Origin: Centipeda periodontii DSM 2778
GTDB taxonomy: Bacteria; Bacillota; Negativicutes; Selenomonadales; Selenomonadaceae
DNA: 53,715 nt
Assembly: GCF_000213975.1 (NCBI RefSeq)
Contig: NZ_GL892076.1
Location: 1,908,560 to 1,962,274 of the forward strand
Direction of reading: 5' to 3'
Shown here: one piece after another, positions 1-8,078 of the stretch
How positions within the stretch are numbered: the stretch's first letter is position 1
Layout of the letters: each line of letters starts with the position of its first letter
The notes under the pieces: model-generated
The model's input: the letters and a program-made list of their open reading frames with translations, nothing else
Told to the model about the DNA's origin: nothing
Database searches by the model: none
Position numbers and translations under genes: made by a program

Positions 1-293
1 GTCAACACAACAAAAACACAGATTTCCGCTCTTATTTCATATCTTTCGACGATGGTGCAAGACTGGAAATTATGAAGAAGCCCGAAATGGCAGACGACAC
101 GAAGGCTCTCGCCAGAACAGGTTTTATCCATGTTGCTTTCAGCGTTGGCAGCAAAGACGCAGTGGGTTCCCTTACCTCTCGTATGAAAGCCGACGGCTAT
201 GAGGTCATCAGCGGACCTCGTACCACGGGAGACGGATACTACGAGAGCTGCGTTATCGGTATTGAAGGAAATCAAATCGAAATAACGGTATAG
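1..293 (+). CDS. VOC-family (glyoxalase/bleomycin-resistance fold) protein, 3' end only
   Basis: The reading frame is open from the left edge of the window to a TAG at 291-293, so the gene begins outside the window and the ATG at 72 is probably internal. About 96 C-terminal residues are visible. They show the second half of a vicinal-oxygen-chelate module: a [13 protein letters not shown] strand, a [15 protein letters not shown] strand leading into a helix, and a closing strand with a metal-ligand-like glutamate (NQIEITV). Such proteins are small metal-dependent lyases, isomerases or drug-binding proteins. The substrate cannot be told from this fragment. The family call is fairly safe; the specific role is not. 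Confidence 0.7.
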   Translation, partial: QHNKNTDFRSYFISFDDGARLEIMKKPEMADDTKALARTGFIHVAFSVGSKDAVGSLTSRMKADGYEVISGPRTTGDGYYESCVIGIEGNQIEITV

Positions 294-324
294 ATTCATG
301 AGCATCGCAGATTTCGCTTTGATT

Positions 325-488
325 ATAGGAATCGCTGATAAAATAGACCCTCAGATTGGCGTAGATTTTTCGTCCGATTGAGGAGGCAAACCAGACGCAT
401 AGCCAAAGCCATGTGGAGGATCGAGAGCGAAAAGCGGGCAAAAAAGATGCGCTAAGATGGCAGTGCTGAATTTATTAGTGCTTCCTAT
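325..488. mobile_element. Miniature inverted-repeat element, copy A
   Basis: A 164-bp non-coding element with near-perfect terminal inverted repeats: ATAGGAATCGCTGATAAA on the left and the complement of ATAGGAAGCACTAATAAA on the right. A second, diverged copy of the same length class lies at 34803-34968. If the core ends are taken as GGAA...TTCC, both copies are flanked by TATA, which may be a target duplication or part of the ends. The interior keeps a short hairpin (CATAGC, CAAA, GCCATG). No protein is encoded. The ends resemble the right end of the IS5-family element at 50.5-51.6 kb, which may supply the transposase. Confidence 0.75.
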
Positions 489-489
489 A

Positions 490-615
490 CGCAAGGAATA
501 TCCACAGGTTCCCCCAAAGGTCAAATACACACTGTCCGATAAAGGAAAAACATTCGTCCCTATCATCAATGCAATGTGCGGTTGGGGAAGAGCGTATCCC
601 ATCAACGACTCATGA
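490..615 (+). pseudogene. HxlR-family transcriptional regulator, C-terminal remnant
   Basis: One frame encodes RKEYPQVPPKVKYTLSDKGK followed by TFVPIINAMCGWGRAYPINDS and a stop. The VPPKVxYxLSDxGKxxxPIxxAMCxWG pattern is the wing and last helix of HxlR-type winged-helix regulators, which often respond to reactive electrophiles. The N-terminal half and start codon are absent. The fragment begins exactly where miniature element copy A ends, so insertion or a linked deletion probably broke the gene. The neighbouring VOC gene may once have been its target, but that is speculation. Confidence 0.65.
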
Positions 616-625
616 AACCAAGACG

Positions 626-715
626 GGCGGGCACTATCTGGACGCTGACGGCGTGACAACACTCCCCCTTGTTGCCGATGTACTGTCTCGCATGATGGAG
701 AATAGTTGCAAATAG
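626..715 (+). other. Short coding-like tail of unknown origin
   Basis: A second open stretch in another frame, GGHYLDADGVTTLPLVADVL and onward to a TAG at 713-715, looks coding by composition and reads like a protein C-terminus. It has no start or upstream domain. It may be debris of a further gene lost next to the HxlR remnant. I do not recognise a family. Confidence 0.25.
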
Positions 716-740
716 AATACCGTGTCCGATGAAGTAGAAA

Positions 741-783
741 AGAGATTCCAAACGCTAGGTAGGGCGAATGGAATCTCTTTTTT
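741..783. terminator. Rho-independent terminator, possibly bidirectional
   Basis: AGAGATTCC at 741-749 pairs with GGAATCTCT at 770-778 and is followed by a T-run. On the minus strand it lies just past the stop of the racemase gene. Confidence 0.65.
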
Positions 784-791
784 TCGCATTT

Positions 792-1484
792 TTATTGTTC
801 CAGTGATTTGAGTGCTGCTTGCTTCGCATGAATGCGTGTGGTATCAAAGAGTGGAATATCGGTATCGGATTGCTGGATAAGAAGTCCGATTTCAGTACAT
901 CCTAGGATGATCCCCTGCGCCCCGTTTCGTGCGAGTTCATGAATAATGTCCAGATATACGGCTTTGGATTCCTCCAAGATTTTCCCAAGACACAGTTCAT
1001 CGTAAATAATGCGATTGACGACATCGACATCAGCATCATTTGGAATGAGAACCTCAATTCCCTGTTCGATCAAAATATTTTTATAGAAATCCTGCTGCAT
1101 AGTGTATTTCGTACCGAGCAGACCGACTTTTCGGATGCCGTGTTTCTTTAGCTGTACCGCGGTCATGTCCGCAATATGCAGGATGGGGATATGAATGTTC
1201 CTGCCGATTTCAGACGCTACCTTGTGCATCGTATTGGTGCAGATTACGATATAATCCGCCCCCGCCCGTTCCAATGCTTGTGCGGCTTCAGACAAAACAT
1301 CTGCGCTCTTATCCCATTCCCCGCTCGCTTGATATTTCTCGATTTCATCAAAATCGACGCTGTATAGAATACATTTTGCAGAGTGCAGACCGCCCAGCTG
1401 CTTTTTTATCGTTTCGTTGATGACCTGATAGTATGTCACGGTGCTTTCCCAGCTCATACCACCGATCAGCCCTATTGTTTTCAT
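792..1484 (-). CDS. Aspartate/glutamate racemase family protein
   Basis: A cytosolic, PLP-independent amino-acid racemase of the Asp/Glu/hydantoin racemase superfamily. The 230-residue product opens with the family signature MKTIGLIGGMSWEST. It carries both catalytic cysteines, one in VICTNTMHKV and one in GCTEIGLLI near the C-terminus. Length fits the YgeA/RacX group, which makes non-canonical D-amino acids or D-Asp. An open frame extends 25 codons upstream, but the methionine at 1484 is preceded by a GAAGAGGTG ribosome site, so that start is preferred. It is followed by a terminator. The exact amino acid is not predictable. Confidence 0.85.
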   Translation of the reverse strand: MKTIGLIGGMSWESTVTYYQVINETIKKQLGGLHSAKCILYSVDFDEIEKYQASGEWDKSADVLSEAAQALERAGADYIVICTNTMHKVASEIGRNIHIPILHIADMTAVQLKKHGIRKVGLLGTKYTMQQDFYKNILIEQGIEVLIPNDADVDVVNRIIYDELCLGKILEESKAVYLDIIHELARNGAQGIILGCTEIGLLIQQSDTDIPLFDTTRIHAKQAALKSLEQ

Positions 1485-1580
1485 CGTATCACCTCTTCCA
1501 TTACGATAGCACCGCCCGTCCGTCATGACAAGGTAAAAATTGTAGGGAGGACAATTCACCCCACTCTGCCTTTATTCTTC

Positions 1581-2987
1581 CTAAAGGATCAATGTCTCCG
1601 TCTGCGGCGGGATCGTATTTTCCTCCATCAGATCATGAACAATGCGCAGTCCGCGCGCCAGCTCCTCATTCGTTGGCGGCGAGCAGAGGGCGAGGCGAAT
1701 AAAGGAATGCTCCGCCTCCCCGCCGACGGCAAAGTGATCCGACGAGAGGACACAAACACCGCGATGCTGTGCCTGCGCCTCAAAATTCGCCCCACCGCAT
1801 CCCACAGGCAGCGGCATCCATTGGAAGAAGCCGCGTGTACTCTCCGTATGTGCAGGGAAGATCCCTCGAAAGATGCGATTGCGCTCCTCTGACATCCGAC
1901 ATTTCTCCCGCATTATACGCTCCGCCGCGCCGCTGGCAATCAGCTCTGATGCGATCTCCGCACTCAGCGGCGGGATCGCCATGCTGATGCTGCGCGCCGC
2001 TCTCCGAATGAGCTGCCTAAAATGCGCTGGAACAAGCATGTATGCAACACGCAGTCCGGGACAGGTAAGTTTTGAAAGACTGTGCAGATAAACGGACTGC
2101 CGCGGGAGGAGCACGGTCATGGGCGCAGCGTTCCCGCGTGCCGTAAAGCCGTAGGCATCGTCCTCAATCAAAAGCATATTGTGCTTACACAGCACCGCTG
2201 CAATCTCCCTGCGCCGTTCCTCAGGCATAACGATACCGGTCGGATTCGTGCAGGATGGCATAAGATAGACGCCCTTGATGTTTATCTGCTGATGCTGCTG
2301 TGCGAGCGCATCCGGCAGCATCCCGTCCACATCCCCCTCGATGGGGATGAGTCGGATGTTCAGCTGTTTTGCAAGGCTGATGAAATTCGCATACGTATAC
2401 CTGTCCACCGCAATTCGATCCCCTGCATCGAACAGCGCAGTGAGTACGATTGCAAGTGCACTCTGCGTGCCAGCAGTAAGAAGGAGATTCGTCGGCTCTG
2501 CCGCAAGAGAAAAACGCGCAAGCCAGCAGCACGCAGTCCGTGCATGACGCTCCTCATCCTCTGCACCGAGAAGCGCAAAGAGGTGCGCTGCATCCCTGCC
2601 GCGCAGGATCTCCCGTGCAGTATCCGCAAGAATCTCGCTAAGTGAATCGTACGGATGAATGCTACCAAGTTCAATAAGAGACTTTTTCGTATCTGCTGTT
2701 GTATTCGACAACGCTGCATTCGGCGAGACAAACGTCCCGCGCCCAATGACCGCATAGATCAGTCCCTTGTCCGTACAGAGACGAAAGGCGCGCGTTACCG
2801 TGCTCAGATTGAGATCGAGGTAGTCGGCAAGCTCCCGCTGCGGCGGGAGTTTTGTATGCGGCGACAGCCGTCCGCTGAGGATATCACGTTCAAGCTGCGC
2901 GGCAAGCGCACGGTAGAACGGAGGATGCAGATAGATACGTTCTGGACGCCACGTCATCGGATAATCATCGAACGAATTGATGGGCAT
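1581..2987 (-). CDS. MocR-type GntR/aminotransferase transcriptional regulator
   Basis: A 468-residue fusion. Residues about 20-90 are a GntR winged helix (LPPQRELADYLDLNLSTVTR, then GRGTFVSP). The rest is a fold-type I PLP aminotransferase domain with MPSCTNPTG and the PLP-lysine motif SLSKLTCPGLRVAYM. MocR proteins use bound PLP or an aldimine to sense vitamin B6 or amino-acid-like effectors. Here the gene is transcribed away from an MFS exporter, and the gap contains a perfect 12-bp inverted repeat, so control of that exporter and of itself is likely. The start is supported by GGGAG upstream. PdxR-like or TauR-like roles are possible, but no vitamin B6 gene is adjacent. Confidence 0.9.
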   Translation of the reverse strand: MPINSFDDYPMTWRPERIYLHPPFYRALAAQLERDILSGRLSPHTKLPPQRELADYLDLNLSTVTRAFRLCTDKGLIYAVIGRGTFVSPNAALSNTTADTKKSLIELGSIHPYDSLSEILADTAREILRGRDAAHLFALLGAEDEERHARTACCWLARFSLAAEPTNLLLTAGTQSALAIVLTALFDAGDRIAVDRYTYANFISLAKQLNIRLIPIEGDVDGMLPDALAQQHQQINIKGVYLMPSCTNPTGIVMPEERRREIAAVLCKHNMLLIEDDAYGFTARGNAAPMTVLLPRQSVYLHSLSKLTCPGLRVAYMLVPAHFRQLIRRAARSISMAIPPLSAEIASELIASGAAERIMREKCRMSEERNRIFRGIFPAHTESTRGFFQWMPLPVGCGGANFEAQAQHRGVCVLSSDHFAVGGEAEHSFIRLALCSPPTNEELARGLRIVHDLMEENTIPPQTETLIL

Positions 2988-3010
2988 AGGACATCTCCCA
3001 CAATATTGTC

Positions 3011-3072
3011 ATACATACAATTTTACTGTTGAAATCACACAATAGGCAGTCTAACATAATAATTGTATGTAT
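3011..3072. promoter_or_regulatory. Perfect 12-bp inverted repeat, candidate MocR operator
   Basis: ATACATACAATT at 3011-3022 and AATTGTATGTAT at 3061-3072 are exact inverted copies 38 bp apart in the divergent regulator/exporter promoter region. The right arm covers the ATG at 3067, which argues that exporter translation starts further downstream. Confidence 0.55.
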
Positions 3073-3099
3073 TATATCACAGGAGAGATGACCATAGAT

Positions 3100-4407
3100 A
3101 TGAAAAACAGCATTGCTTCAACGGGCACAAAGGTATCCGCCTCACTTTATATTCTGCCCTTTATCCTGGTCGGCTCGTTTCTGTCCATCTTCGACCAGTT
3201 CGTTATCAATGTCGCCGCACCCGCCATCATTTCCTCCTTACATCCGTCGGCTGCAGAATTCGAGGGGATTATGAGCGGCTATGCGCTCGTTTACGGCGTG
3301 GGGCTGATTGTCGGCGGACGTCTTGGCGACCGTTTCGGACGGCGACGTATCTACCGTCTCGGGCTTTTTCTTTTTGCCGTGACCTCGCTGCTCTGCGGTG
3401 CTGCTCAGACAGCACTGCAGCTTGTTGTCGCACGCCTTCTGCAGGGGATTTCGGGCGCCATCATGGTGCCGCAGGTACTCGCTCTGATTCGTGTCTCATA
3501 CGAAGATAATGCACGTGTGCAGGCACTATCCGCATTCGGCGTATCCATCGGACTCGGGCAGATCATGGGGCAGGTACTCGGCGGCTGGATTCCCGCATGG
3601 GATTTCCTCGGACTCGGTTGGCGCATGATTTTCCTTGCCAACATGCCAATCTGCCTGATCGCCGGCATTGGCTGCAGGTCGCTGCCCACAAGCCAAAACG
3701 CTGCACATGGGGCACACCAAAAGCAGCTTGGAAATCCTCTTCGGCTCTTTCGTTATCGTGGCTATACGGTCGGAATTTTTCTCAATGTATGCCTGTACGC
3801 CGCCATTGTCCCCTTCTTTGTCGTGCTCGGTCTCTACCTGCAGAATATCTGTGAACTCACACCACAGACGGCGGGGCTCGTCTTTATGGCGGTCGGCACT
3901 GGATTCGTCCTCGCCTCGTCCGCAGGCCCCGCACTCATGCGGAAGTTCGCGCCGCCGCGCGTACTGATCTGCGGAACGATCTGTACCAGCGCGGGTATCC
4001 TCGCCGTGCTGCTTGGTACAATCACGAGCCTGTCCACTGCGATTCCCTTTGTCATCCTCGCGCTGTTTGTCCTCGGTGTCGGCAACGGCACAGTGATTCC
4101 CATTGCGACGGGTATTGTCCTGCGCTATCTGCCGATGGAGGACGCAGGCGTTGGCGGTGCCATCCTGACGACGGGGCAGCAGCTCGCAGGTGCACTCGGG
4201 ATTGTGCTTACGGGTGAGTTTCTCATGGGAGACGGCGCATCTCTCGCCTCGCCCGCCACCTATGTGGACGGTCTCGCACTTCAGGTGTGCGCCGCATCGG
4301 CTGCGCTCTGCTGCGCCGCTCTCCTCAGCCGTATCCCCACCGCCACGCAGAATCCACAGAGGTCATCGAATTTTTCCGCTTGCCACAAATTTCATATCAC
4401 CTTATAA
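3100..4407 (+). CDS. MFS drug-resistance-type exporter (DHA2/EmrB-like)
   Basis: A polytopic inner-membrane proton antiporter of the major facilitator superfamily. The N-terminal half holds the motif-A loop GRLGDRFGRRR and a following RLLQGISGAIMVPQ helix, typical of DHA2/EmrB-QacA exporters. At 435-446 residues it is shorter than 14-helix QacA. In-frame ATGs occur at 3067, 3088 and 3100. The first sits inside the putative operator, and an AGGAG lies at 3081-3085, too close to 3088 and somewhat far from 3100, so the start is uncertain. Divergence from a MocR regulator suggests substrate-induced expression. The substrate is unknown. A 42-bp gap separates it from the ABC exporter genes. Confidence 0.85.
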   Translation: MKNSIASTGTKVSASLYILPFILVGSFLSIFDQFVINVAAPAIISSLHPSAAEFEGIMSGYALVYGVGLIVGGRLGDRFGRRRIYRLGLFLFAVTSLLCGAAQTALQLVVARLLQGISGAIMVPQVLALIRVSYEDNARVQALSAFGVSIGLGQIMGQVLGGWIPAWDFLGLGWRMIFLANMPICLIAGIGCRSLPTSQNAAHGAHQKQLGNPLRLFRYRGYTVGIFLNVCLYAAIVPFFVVLGLYLQNICELTPQTAGLVFMAVGTGFVLASSAGPALMRKFAPPRVLICGTICTSAGILAVLLGTITSLSTAIPFVILALFVLGVGNGTVIPIATGIVLRYLPMEDAGVGGAILTTGQQLAGALGIVLTGEFLMGDGASLASPATYVDGLALQVCAASAALCCAALLSRIPTATQNPQRSSNFSACHKFHITL

Positions 4408-4449
4408 TTGATAACAAAATCCAATCGCGTTTATTATGGAGGTTTTCTT

Positions 4450-6195
4450 ATGGAAAACACAAGCCCTATGCGGCGACTCTGGCAGCTCGCCGCTGCGGAA
4501 CATGGGCGGCTGCGCATGGCGATTGCACTTGCGGCACTCGGCGTACTCGCGGGGATTGTTCCCTACTGGGCGGCGGCAGAGATGATTACAGCACTCCTCT
4601 TTGGCGCAGTGGAGCCGCGCTTCTATCTCATCCTATGCCTTACTGCCTTCGTCGGCTATGCCCTACGCAGCATCCTATATGCACAGGCTCTTGCGCTGTC
4701 GCATCGCGCGGCATTCGCTGTACTGCGCGACATCCGCACGCGCGTCCTCGAGAAGCTGCCAAAGCTCCCGCTCGGTGTCGTGATCGATCACGCAAGCGGT
4801 GCGATGAAGCACACGATTGTCGATCAGGTCGAGAGCATGGAGCGCACGATTGCGCACCTATGGCCGGAGATGACAGCAAATACATTTGGCCCCTTGTGCA
4901 TCTTCATCTATTTGCTCATCCTCGACTGGCGCATGGCGCTGCTCTCTCTCGTCTCGATTCCCGTCGGCATGGTCTTTATGGCGATCGTCATGCGCGACTA
5001 CGAGGAAAAATACGCAGGAGCGGTGCGGACAACGGACGAGATGAACGCCGCCGTTGTCGAGTATATCGGCGGCATCGAGGTTATCAAGGCATTCAACCAA
5101 GGTGCAGCGTCCTATGAAAAGTTCTCGGAAAAGGTTCGCGCAAATGCCTCGTACTACTATCAATGGATGCTGCACTGCCAGCTGCCGATGTCCGTCGGCA
5201 AGGTGGTATCCCCGACCACGCTCATTACGATCCTGCCTGTGGGCTGGCTCTGGTATCAAGACGGTACTCTTCCGATGGATGTCTTTATCCAGACGATCAT
5301 CCTCTCCCTCGGGATCGCGGGTCCGCTGCTCGCCTCAATGTCCTTTATCGATGCACTCGCAAAGGTCGGCACAACCGTCAGTGCTGTCGATTCCATTCTC
5401 TCTGCTGAGGAGCAGCACCATGCGACGACGCCGATTCCCGTTGAGACGACGGACATCTCGGTGGAGCATGTCTCCTTTGCTTACGACGGAACGAACAACG
5501 TCCTAGACGATATCTGTCTCACGATCCCGAGCGGCACGCTGAACGCATTTGTCGGCGCAAGCGGCAGCGGGAAATCGACACTCGCACGTCTGATCGCCGG
5601 CTATTGGGATGTACAGGAGGGCAGCATCCGCATCGGCGGACACGATCTGAAGGATATCCCGCTCACACAGCTCTATGATCTGGTTTCCTTTGTCGCGCAG
5701 GATACCTATCTCTTTGACGACACGATCCGAGAGAACATCCGTCTCGGCAAAACATCGGCGACCGATGCCGAAGTCGAGCATGCGGCAGAGCTTTCGGGCT
5801 GTGCCGACTTCATCCGCAGGCTCGAACGTGGTTATGATACCGTTGTCGGCAGCGGCGGCAGCCATCTCTCGGGCGGCGAGCGCCAGCGCATCGCGATCGC
5901 ACGCGCGATGTTGAAAGACGCCCACATTGTCATCCTCGATGAGGCAACGGCGTACATTGACCCGGAGAACGAGGCCGTCATCCAGCGTGCTGTCGCACGG
6001 CTGATCGCGGGGAAGACGGTCATCATCATCGCGCACCGTCTCTCTACCATCACCGATGCGGATACGATCTTTCTCATCGCGGACGGCACAGTCGCAGCAT
6101 CGGGAACGCACACACAGCTCCTTTCGGACTGCACAGAATACCGCAGCATGTGGCAGGCACACATCAGTGCAAAGGACGGTGATGCAAATGATTGA
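4450..6195 (+). CDS. ABC exporter half-transporter (fused permease-ATPase), subunit 1
   Basis: A 581-residue protein with an N-terminal six-helix exporter domain and a C-terminal nucleotide-binding domain. Visible motifs are Walker A GASGSGKST (about residues 369-377), Q-loop VAQDTYLF, signature LSGGERQRIAIARAM, Walker B VILDEAT and the switch HRLS. GGAGG at 4438-4442 fixes the start at 4450. The downstream gene overlaps its end, so the two probably form a heterodimer like the IrtAB/YbtPQ or TM287/288 pairs. The cargo, possibly a lipid, peptide, drug or siderophore, cannot be told. It follows the MFS gene in the same direction. Confidence 0.88.
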   Translation: MENTSPMRRLWQLAAAEHGRLRMAIALAALGVLAGIVPYWAAAEMITALLFGAVEPRFYLILCLTAFVGYALRSILYAQALALSHRAAFAVLRDIRTRVLEKLPKLPLGVVIDHASGAMKHTIVDQVESMERTIAHLWPEMTANTFGPLCIFIYLLILDWRMALLSLVSIPVGMVFMAIVMRDYEEKYAGAVRTTDEMNAAVVEYIGGIEVIKAFNQGAASYEKFSEKVRANASYYYQWMLHCQLPMSVGKVVSPTTLITILPVGWLWYQDGTLPMDVFIQTIILSLGIAGPLLASMSFIDALAKVGTTVSAVDSILSAEEQHHATTPIPVETTDISVEHVSFAYDGTNNVLDDICLTIPSGTLNAFVGASGSGKSTLARLIAGYWDVQEGSIRIGGHDLKDIPLTQLYDLVSFVAQDTYLFDDTIRENIRLGKTSATDAEVEHAAELSGCADFIRRLERGYDTVVGSGGSHLSGGERQRIAIARAMLKDAHIVILDEATAYIDPENEAVIQRAVARLIAGKTVIIIAHRLSTITDADTIFLIADGTVAASGTHTQLLSDCTEYRSMWQAHISAKDGDAND

Positions 6196-7948
6196 CGCAC
6201 TCAAAAAAATCTGGGCGTTCGCGGGCAGCGAGCGAAAAAATCTCAACCGCTCAGTGCTGCTCGGTGTGCTCTACGCCATATTCCACGCCCTGCAAATTGC
6301 AGCACTCTATGTCGTCCTGAAGGGACTCATGGAGCACGCGGACGGCATGGATACGGCGATGCAGGCACTCGTAATCCTCGCCGTCAGCATCCTCGGTAGA
6401 TCCGTAGTCGAGTATATCTCACAACTGCAGCGCGTCCATGCGGGCTACTTCATGGCGGCGAACAAGCGCATCGCCATCGGAGAGCGTCTCAAGCGCGTCC
6501 CGATGGGCTATTTTAACGAGAGCAGCCTCGGACGGATCACGGGCATCGCAACAACTGTTCTGGGCGATGTGGAGGAAACTGCCTCCATGGTTCTCGTCAA
6601 CACGCTGACCGGCTTCCTGAATACCCTCATCCTCATCCCGATGGTCTTTGTCTTCGATGGGCGCATCGGCGCCGTCTTCATTGTCGGCATCGCCCTCTAT
6701 CTGTGGGTCACAGCGACCATGGAGGAAAAATCCCGCATGCTCGCACCGAAACGGCAGGCGGCACAAGCATCGCTTGTCGAGGCTGTACTTGAGCAGCTGC
6801 ACGGAATGCACGTCATCAAGGCATTCAACCTCACGGGCAAGGGCGATAGACAGGTGCGCGATGCGCTTGCCGAAAGCGAGCGAGCCAACCTTTCGATGGA
6901 GCGTCTCTTTACCCCATACGTGGCTGCACAGGAACTCACCCTGCGCTTTTTCAGCATCCTGATCATCGCCACCGCACTCTATGCACATTGCACAGGAACA
7001 ATGTCCCTGCTCGATGTGATTATGTGCATTGTCTTCTCCTTCATCGCCTATCAGCAGCTCGAATCTGCGGGCAGTGCTCTCTCTTTGCTCCGCGTCGTAT
7101 GCGCCTCCATCGACGAGGCAAACGAAACAGATGCCATTCCACAGCTCGATGAAAGCGGCAGAGATATTGTCCCCACGCATCATGATATCGCATTGGACCG
7201 CATATCCTTTTCCTATGGAGAAAGACCGCTCCTCCGCGACATTTCCGCAGAGATCCCCGAACGCAGTCTGACGGCGATTGTCGGGCCGAGCGGTTCCGGC
7301 AAGACGACGCTGTGCCATCTCATTGCGCGGTTCTGGGATGTCGATGCCGGCACAATTACCATCGGCGGGCACAATGTCAAGGAATACACGCTTGCGTCCC
7401 TGATGGCACAGATCAGCATTGTATTTCAGCGCGTCTACCTCTTCCACGACACCATCGAAAACAACATCCGCTTTGGGCGGTCGCAGGCGAGCCGCGCAGA
7501 GGTCATTGCGGCAGCAAAAAAGGCAGCGTGTCATGATTTCATCATGCAGCTGCCGAACGGGTATGAAACAATGGTCGGCGAGGGTGGCGCAAACCTTTCG
7601 GGCGGCGAAAAACAGCGCATCTCCATCGCCCGTGCCATTCTCAAGGACGCGCCCATCATCATCTTTGACGAGGCGACGGCGAACGTCGATCCGGAGAACG
7701 AGGATCGGCTGCAGCAGGCAATCGAAGCACTGACGCAGGACAAGACCGTCATCATGATCGCCCATCGGCTGAACACGGTTCGAAACGCCGCGCAGATCCT
7801 CGTTGTAGCAGACGGCAGGATCGTTCAGCGCGGAACACACGAAGAACTGATCGCCGAGGATGGCATCTACGCCGACTTCATCGCATCGCGCAGAACAGCC
7901 GTCGGGTGGAGGCTGTCATCTTCGACAGATCCGTCCAAAATCGGATGA
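6182..7948 (+). CDS. ABC exporter half-transporter (fused permease-ATPase), subunit 2
   Basis: A partner of the preceding gene, 588 residues, with the same membrane-domain then ATPase layout. It shows Walker A GPSGSGKTT, Q-loop IVFQRVYLF, signature LSGGEKQRISIARAI, Walker B IIFDEAT and HRLN. Two start codons occur six bases apart (6182, 6188). Either overlaps the end of subunit 1 by 8-14 bp, which implies translational coupling. Both nucleotide sites look intact, unlike heterodimers with one degenerate site. An open frame continues upstream inside subunit 1 but is not used. Confidence 0.88.
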   Translation: MQMIDALKKIWAFAGSERKNLNRSVLLGVLYAIFHALQIAALYVVLKGLMEHADGMDTAMQALVILAVSILGRSVVEYISQLQRVHAGYFMAANKRIAIGERLKRVPMGYFNESSLGRITGIATTVLGDVEETASMVLVNTLTGFLNTLILIPMVFVFDGRIGAVFIVGIALYLWVTATMEEKSRMLAPKRQAAQASLVEAVLEQLHGMHVIKAFNLTGKGDRQVRDALAESERANLSMERLFTPYVAAQELTLRFFSILIIATALYAHCTGTMSLLDVIMCIVFSFIAYQQLESAGSALSLLRVVCASIDEANETDAIPQLDESGRDIVPTHHDIALDRISFSYGERPLLRDISAEIPERSLTAIVGPSGSGKTTLCHLIARFWDVDAGTITIGGHNVKEYTLASLMAQISIVFQRVYLFHDTIENNIRFGRSQASRAEVIAAAKKAACHDFIMQLPNGYETMVGEGGANLSGGEKQRISIARAILKDAPIIIFDEATANVDPENEDRLQQAIEALTQDKTVIMIAHRLNTVRNAAQILVVADGRIVQRGTHEELIAEDGIYADFIASRRTAVGWRLSSSTDPSKIG

Positions 7949-7991
7949 TCGCGGACATAAAGACATCCTCTCGCTCCAACACGTTCGTTGG

Positions 7992-8021
7992 AAATTTGTA
8001 CTCCACTTATGTTACAAATTT
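7992..8021. promoter_or_regulatory. Inverted repeat upstream of BASS transporter
   Basis: AAATTTGTA at 7992-8000 and TACAAATTT at 8013-8021 are perfect inverted arms 12 bp apart in the 130-bp gap before the transporter gene. An operator is more likely than a terminator because no T-run follows. A strong GAGGAGGTG ribosome site precedes the next start. Confidence 0.4.
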
Positions 8022-8078
8022 GCTCGACCATAACAAATTCTCGTATGCAAATCACGTTCTTACAGAGGAGGTGAATGG

